In this document: one piece after another, positions 60,096-64,000 of the stretch
How positions within the stretch are numbered: the first letter of the stretch is position 1
How the letters are laid out: every line of letters starts with the position of its first letter
Source of the DNA: Timema cristinae
Taxonomy: Eukaryota; Arthropoda; Insecta; Phasmatodea; Timematidae
Direction of reading: 5' to 3'
Assembly (NCBI GenBank): GCA_039000515.1
Contig: JBCFYV010000935.1
Coordinates: forward strand, 1,519,652-1,583,651
DNA: 64,000 nucleotides
Program-made: the position numbers and the translations under genes
The notes under the pieces: generated by a model
The model's input: only the letters and a program-made list of their open reading frames with translations
What the model was told of the DNA's origin: nothing
Databases searched by the model: none

Positions 60096-60639
60096 TTATA
60101 TACTTCTTAATTCAGGTCTTTGAAAATGAGTTTGATTCTTATGGTTGTTTGTGAACAAATATATTTTTTTCTCAATTTTTCTGTAATAGTGTTCCTGGTT
60201 CCTAGTGCCATAGAGAAAGTAAGTAACAGTGAATATTATTTCGTTTATGATCTTGGCACAATGTTTCTACATCAATGTATAGACCTATTATTTCGTTTCA
60301 CGAATCTTATATGAGTTTTTAGTAAATGTCTATTTTGAGGTAAATGCGGGAGAAAGTATGTGCGGTGCACCATGTCCTTTAGTTTCTTCTGGCGAATGAC
60401 ATAGTCGACCTTGAGAAATGCATTATCTAGTTTGGTTGCCTGTATGTAGATTATAAGTCGCTCTGTGGGAACAGAATTTCGCCCTGGGTACACCTTGGAG
60501 CTTGGCTACACGTCATACTCGAACTGAAATGACGTGATGATAGTAATTAAAAAGTTGTGGTGTCAGTAGAAATCTTTAACCTAGTTTAAGCATAGGTAAC
60601 CAGACCTTGGGAACAAGTCTCATTTCGTGAAAAGTACCT

Positions 60640-60715
60640 ATGTTACCACTGGGAATCCAACCCGTGACCTTTATATCAGTATCCTGAGGTGCAGACCACT
60701 AGACCAACAGGCTTG
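60640..60715 (-). pseudogene. tRNA-like pseudogene or SINE head
   Basis: On the minus strand TTGGTCTAGTGGT (A-box-like) and GGTTGGATTCC (weak B box) at tRNA-like spacing. Acceptor-stem pairing is not convincing. It is close in type to the head of SINE A. Confidence 0.4.
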
Positions 60716-60959
60716 GCACATGCGTGTTAAAGCAGATTAGCTTCATTTCCACACTTAATTTGATTAAAAACTAATTTGAGATATATTTTAAAATATAGCA
60801 GAACACTGAACAGTGTAATTTATTAGACTATTTTATTAAATATTGTTTGATCCACTGGTTTATCAGCCTACTAAAGCGACCTGGTGTTTCAATAACTAAT
60901 ATATATCAGCTTCTTGTTTTATTAATGGATACAAAGTTGTATATGTAGTTAAATATTGA

Positions 60960-61190
60960 AAGTATATTGTTAGATTTAGGTGACCCTATCTCCCGGTGGT
61001 TCGGGAGATTTGTCTAGGGGTGGTGAGGTGGGTGAGGGTGGGGTCTCGGGTTCTAATGCCCAGGGATCCCCCCTTTTCCCCCCAAACGAAGGGTGACTCC
61101 CTAGCCCTATCGGTTCCATGGATACTAAAGAGGGCTCTAGTGGTGAGGGGGGTTGTGTTGGTGTTTCAGGTTAAGTGGTGTAAGTAGTTT
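60960..61190 (+). other. GC-rich island
   Basis: Strikingly G/C-rich stretch ('ggggtggtgaggtgggtgagggtggggtctcgg', 'gggatcccccc') in AT-rich DNA. A 63-aa frame lies across it, but the composition is repetitive and no protein family is recognised. It may be a fragment of a LINE leader or another element. Confidence 0.35.
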
Positions 61191-61317
61191 AAACTGGCCC
61201 ATATTTTGACCCAAGTTTTGAGTTATGCCCACACGAAATTTCGGCTCAATCGGTTTAGTGGTATTTGATTGAAAGGTTAAAGTATATTTGTATCACATGA
61301 TACAGCTACTACCTCAT

Positions 61318-61321
61318 AGTA

Positions 61322-61356
<35 letters not shown>

Positions 61357-61381
61357 TAGTAACAGCAGTAGTAACAGCAGC

Positions 61382-61415
<34 letters not shown>

Positions 61416-61419
61416 TTAA

Positions 61420-61462
<43 letters not shown>

Positions 61463-61552
61463 GGGATTAATTGTAGTAGTAGTAGTAGTAGTAATAGTAG
61501 TAGTAGTTGTAGTAATAATAATAGTAGTAGTAGTAGTAGTAGTAGTATCCAG
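61318..61552. repeat. (AGT)n microsatellite, imperfect
   Basis: About 235 bp of AGT repeats with AGC and AAT interruptions. Confidence 0.97.
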
Positions 61553-61631
61553 TGTTCGAAAAAATATTATACTAGGGATATCGAATACTTTCTTATAAAA
61601 TGGTATGCTCTGTAGTCTAGTTTTACTTTCT

Positions 61632-62130
61632 AGCGCCCCTTTAAGAGAGGAAATATTGTGATATTATATAAAATCTAATTCAAGATGTTGATGTTAGTCG
61701 ACATAATTTGATGGAACTCAACGTGATTTTCACGTCTCTGTCTGTGCTAAGCCGTGGTTTTTCTACCTCTCCTGAGGTATTTTTGAATTAGATACTGTCC
61801 AACGCTAAAATTAAGTGTATTTTATGAAAACAATTTAAGTATGGAAAGAGAAAAAAATTGTTTTCATTGAAATCTACTCTAGCGATTTTGATTAAAATTC
61901 ACATCTAGTAATTGTAAAACACTACAAAAAATATTGTCCATCTTATTTTTGCAGGAAAATGACTTGTAGAGTATTTACACTATGGGTTATCTACAAATAT
62001 GCTCATATCTCAACAAATCTTTGCGTTGTACAATAACTTATCATTGGAAGGTTGTAGGCCAATTAAAAATAAATAACCCTTAAATGAAATAGTTATATTT
62101 TGATAAAACCGATTGTTTCCGACATATAAA
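61632..62130 (+). repeat. Family X repeat unit, diverged
   Basis: 'agaggaaatattgtgat', 'gatgttgatgttagtcgac', 'cacgtctctgtctgtgc', 'gcgattttgattaaaattcacatctag' and 'aaaaccgattgtttccgac' keep the family order. Confidence 0.55.
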
Positions 62131-62309
62131 CAAATATGTTTTGTTTAATTGAAGGTCTTGGAAATGAGAAGTTATTTGTTATGCTCTTTGTTGAACCTAT
62201 CTGTTACTTTTGTCTCAAAATGTTTCTGTGGCAATGTAAATAATTTCTTGTATGTTCTGTTGTGTTTCTAAAACAAATCTTACCAGATAATTGTTCCCAT
62301 TTTTAGTTA

Positions 62310-62900
62310 AAGACAAGAGAAAGTATTTTGTCTGTCTGTCTGTCCCTAACCAGAAATCTGAAGCAGTTTAGTGGATTTGTTTCAAACTTGATATTTACTG
62401 GTTATAGGGCAATATCCAAGGACCTTCTTTTGATTTCGACCCTAGCCCTCAAATTAAGGGTAGTTTACTAACGAATGATTATTTTTAATTAAAAAAATGT
62501 TATAAATTGTTTTAACAATCTTGTTTATAAATTATATCTAAGAAATTATTCACATTACAAATAGCACTGTATAGGCTACTTGAGTTTGGCTCTAAAGATT
62601 TTGTTTAAAATATATACATTTGGAATTTTTTACGTTCGATTAAGGGCTGTTTACGGATGACGGATTTGTTTTTATAACTTAATATTTTAAAAGCTGGGTT
62701 TACCGATTTGATTAAAACTGGGTTTCTCTTAAGTTTTTTAAATTATATATAAATAATATAATTTGATTGATTTTCTAAAAAATGTAATAATCTTTTATTC
62801 ATGAATTATTATTTAAAAAATTGAAATGTTTTGAAAATAACTCTTAACGATTTTGTTGAAAATTGGTATTTGAAACTATTTTACTTTATAATAAATAATA
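62310..62900 (+). repeat. Family X-like remnant
   Basis: 'acaagagaaagtattttgtctgtctgtctgtcc', 'aaattaagggtagtttactaacg' and 'aacgattttgttgaaaattgg' fit the family but the rest is eroded. Confidence 0.45.
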
Positions 62901-63780
62901 ATTCTTAATTTAACTTAAATAAAAGGCTTTAGGGAGAGAGTGAGTTATAAATGAGTAACTTGTCGGGAAATAATGTGTCATGATTAATTATTTTTGTACA
63001 AATATAGATAATTTAAAGTTACTGTACTTAGTTTTAACATAGTTTATATTTGATTATCTTTTTCAAGCTTTAACACACATAGGATAAAGTTTGCACGAAA
63101 GTATCGTACCTTTTATTTAAAATTCGAATTTATCTAAATCAATGTGGAATATGGTACTCTGAAGTTAATTTGATTCCTTGCTGTAATCATACTATGATCT
63201 TTTATATAGGATAAAATATAAATATTTAAATATAACACATAGCTTAATTGTAAAATATAATGTTATGAGAACGGAAAATTTAAATTTCATAGCAGACATT
63301 TCAGATGCCAACATGACATAAAGAAATATAAAATTAATGACACATAAAAACAAACGCTATTATTATCTTCCCTGCACAGAACTTAATAGTTTTCAACACC
63401 AATAAATATTATGATATACCCTCAACAAATTATAATTTATGTTCACATGTACCCCCTACCTAATGGTGCATTTTAAATTAATCAACGCTTTTGATACAAA
63501 AATTCCATTTGGGCCTACATGCGCTCGCTTGTCGGTAATTTATGTCGCCTTACACATCATTTGAAAAACTCATTATGCATGCAGTGAATATAATCATAGC
63601 TTTAAAACCATAAATAATCAAACAACTCCATAACGAATAAGGAGGGTTTTTTTCTCTGTGCAGTCGTACACTGTAAAAGAAGGGGCTTTATTAGGTTTCA
63701 CTCCTATAAAGTGTAATTTAAATACTAGTTTCATGTATTTTAAAACTTCACACAAATTTAATAAAAGGCGCAAATTGTTA
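62901..63780. other. Non-genic AT-rich stretch
   Basis: Nothing recognised. Confidence 0.4.
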
Positions 63781-63784
63781 CTGA

Positions 63785-63818
<34 letters not shown>

Positions 63819-63859
63819 GCTACTACTACTACTACTATTAATACTACTACTACTATTAA

Positions 63860-63923
<64 letters not shown>

Positions 63924-64000
63924 GCTACTACTACTAACTATTAATACCACTACTACTACTATTACTACTAACTACTTACTACTACTACTACTACTACCAC
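63781..64000. repeat. (ACT)n microsatellite reaching the window edge
   Basis: ACT/TAC repeats with scattered interruptions, continuing past the right end of the window. On the minus strand it reads as a run of serine codons, which makes a false 110-aa open frame. Confidence 0.97.

Noticed and set aside
63618..63950. 110-aa minus-strand frame rich in serine
   Set aside because: It is a direct reading of the triplet microsatellite; nothing else supports a protein.

Overview
This is a gene-poor, AT-rich (with a few GC-rich islands) stretch of an animal nuclear genome, almost certainly an arthropod and most likely an insect. Evidence: an R1-clade non-LTR retrotransposon, a Penelope-like element, abundant tRNA-derived SINEs with (AAT)n tails, a spliced DDE/D-type transposase of a kind common in insect genomes, long minisatellites, and two fixed-size 100-N scaffold gaps. 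I cannot name the species. No complete host gene is visible; the only possible host sequences are two weak candidate exons (14096-14169 and 21294-21571). Almost everything recognisable is mobile or tandemly repeated DNA.

Layout. 0-13.5 kb: SINE copies of two families (here 'SINE A' and 'SINE B'), a 46-bp minisatellite (3.8-5.0 kb) and a 35-bp minisatellite (8.26-9.74 kb). 14.1 kb: a GC-rich exon-like patch. 16.3-18.5 kb: a decayed Penelope-like element on the minus strand, cut by a SINE A copy and a gap, with a large inverted repeat at its upstream end. 20-23 kb: SINE B copies. 23.1-27.0 kb: an undescribed non-coding interspersed repeat ('family X'), including a large palindrome. 27.7-28.9 kb: a decayed copy of a widespread uncharacterised arthropod multicopy gene family. 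31.07-36.95 kb: about 95 copies of a 61-62-bp minisatellite that is the expanded A-box part of a SINE B copy. 38.5-39.4 kb: a short PIF/Harbinger-like DNA element. 40.3-43.1 kb: a 50-bp minisatellite in two arrays with a duplicated 380-bp flank and a gap between. 43.4-47.0 kb: a second family X copy, interrupted by a SINE B that is itself split by a 1749-bp LTR-like insertion. 47.4-53.1 kb: a dead R1-like LINE. 53.1-57.2 kb: a DNA transposon with an intact two-exon transposase (821 aa). 57.2-64 kb: LINE-like remainder, degraded SINEs, further family X copies and (AGT)n/(ACT)n microsatellites running off the right edge.

How the parts relate. Insertions are nested and can be ordered: family X (43-47 kb) is older than the SINE B within it, which is older than the LTR; the R1-like LINE is older than its truncated SINE A and apparently than the DNA transposon beside it. 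SINE A and SINE B have different tRNA-like heads but the same 3' tail, which suggests one LINE machinery mobilised both. The one element that still looks able to make a protein is the transposon at 53-57 kb. The most unusual structure is the SINE whose Pol III A-box segment has been amplified to nearly 6 kb.
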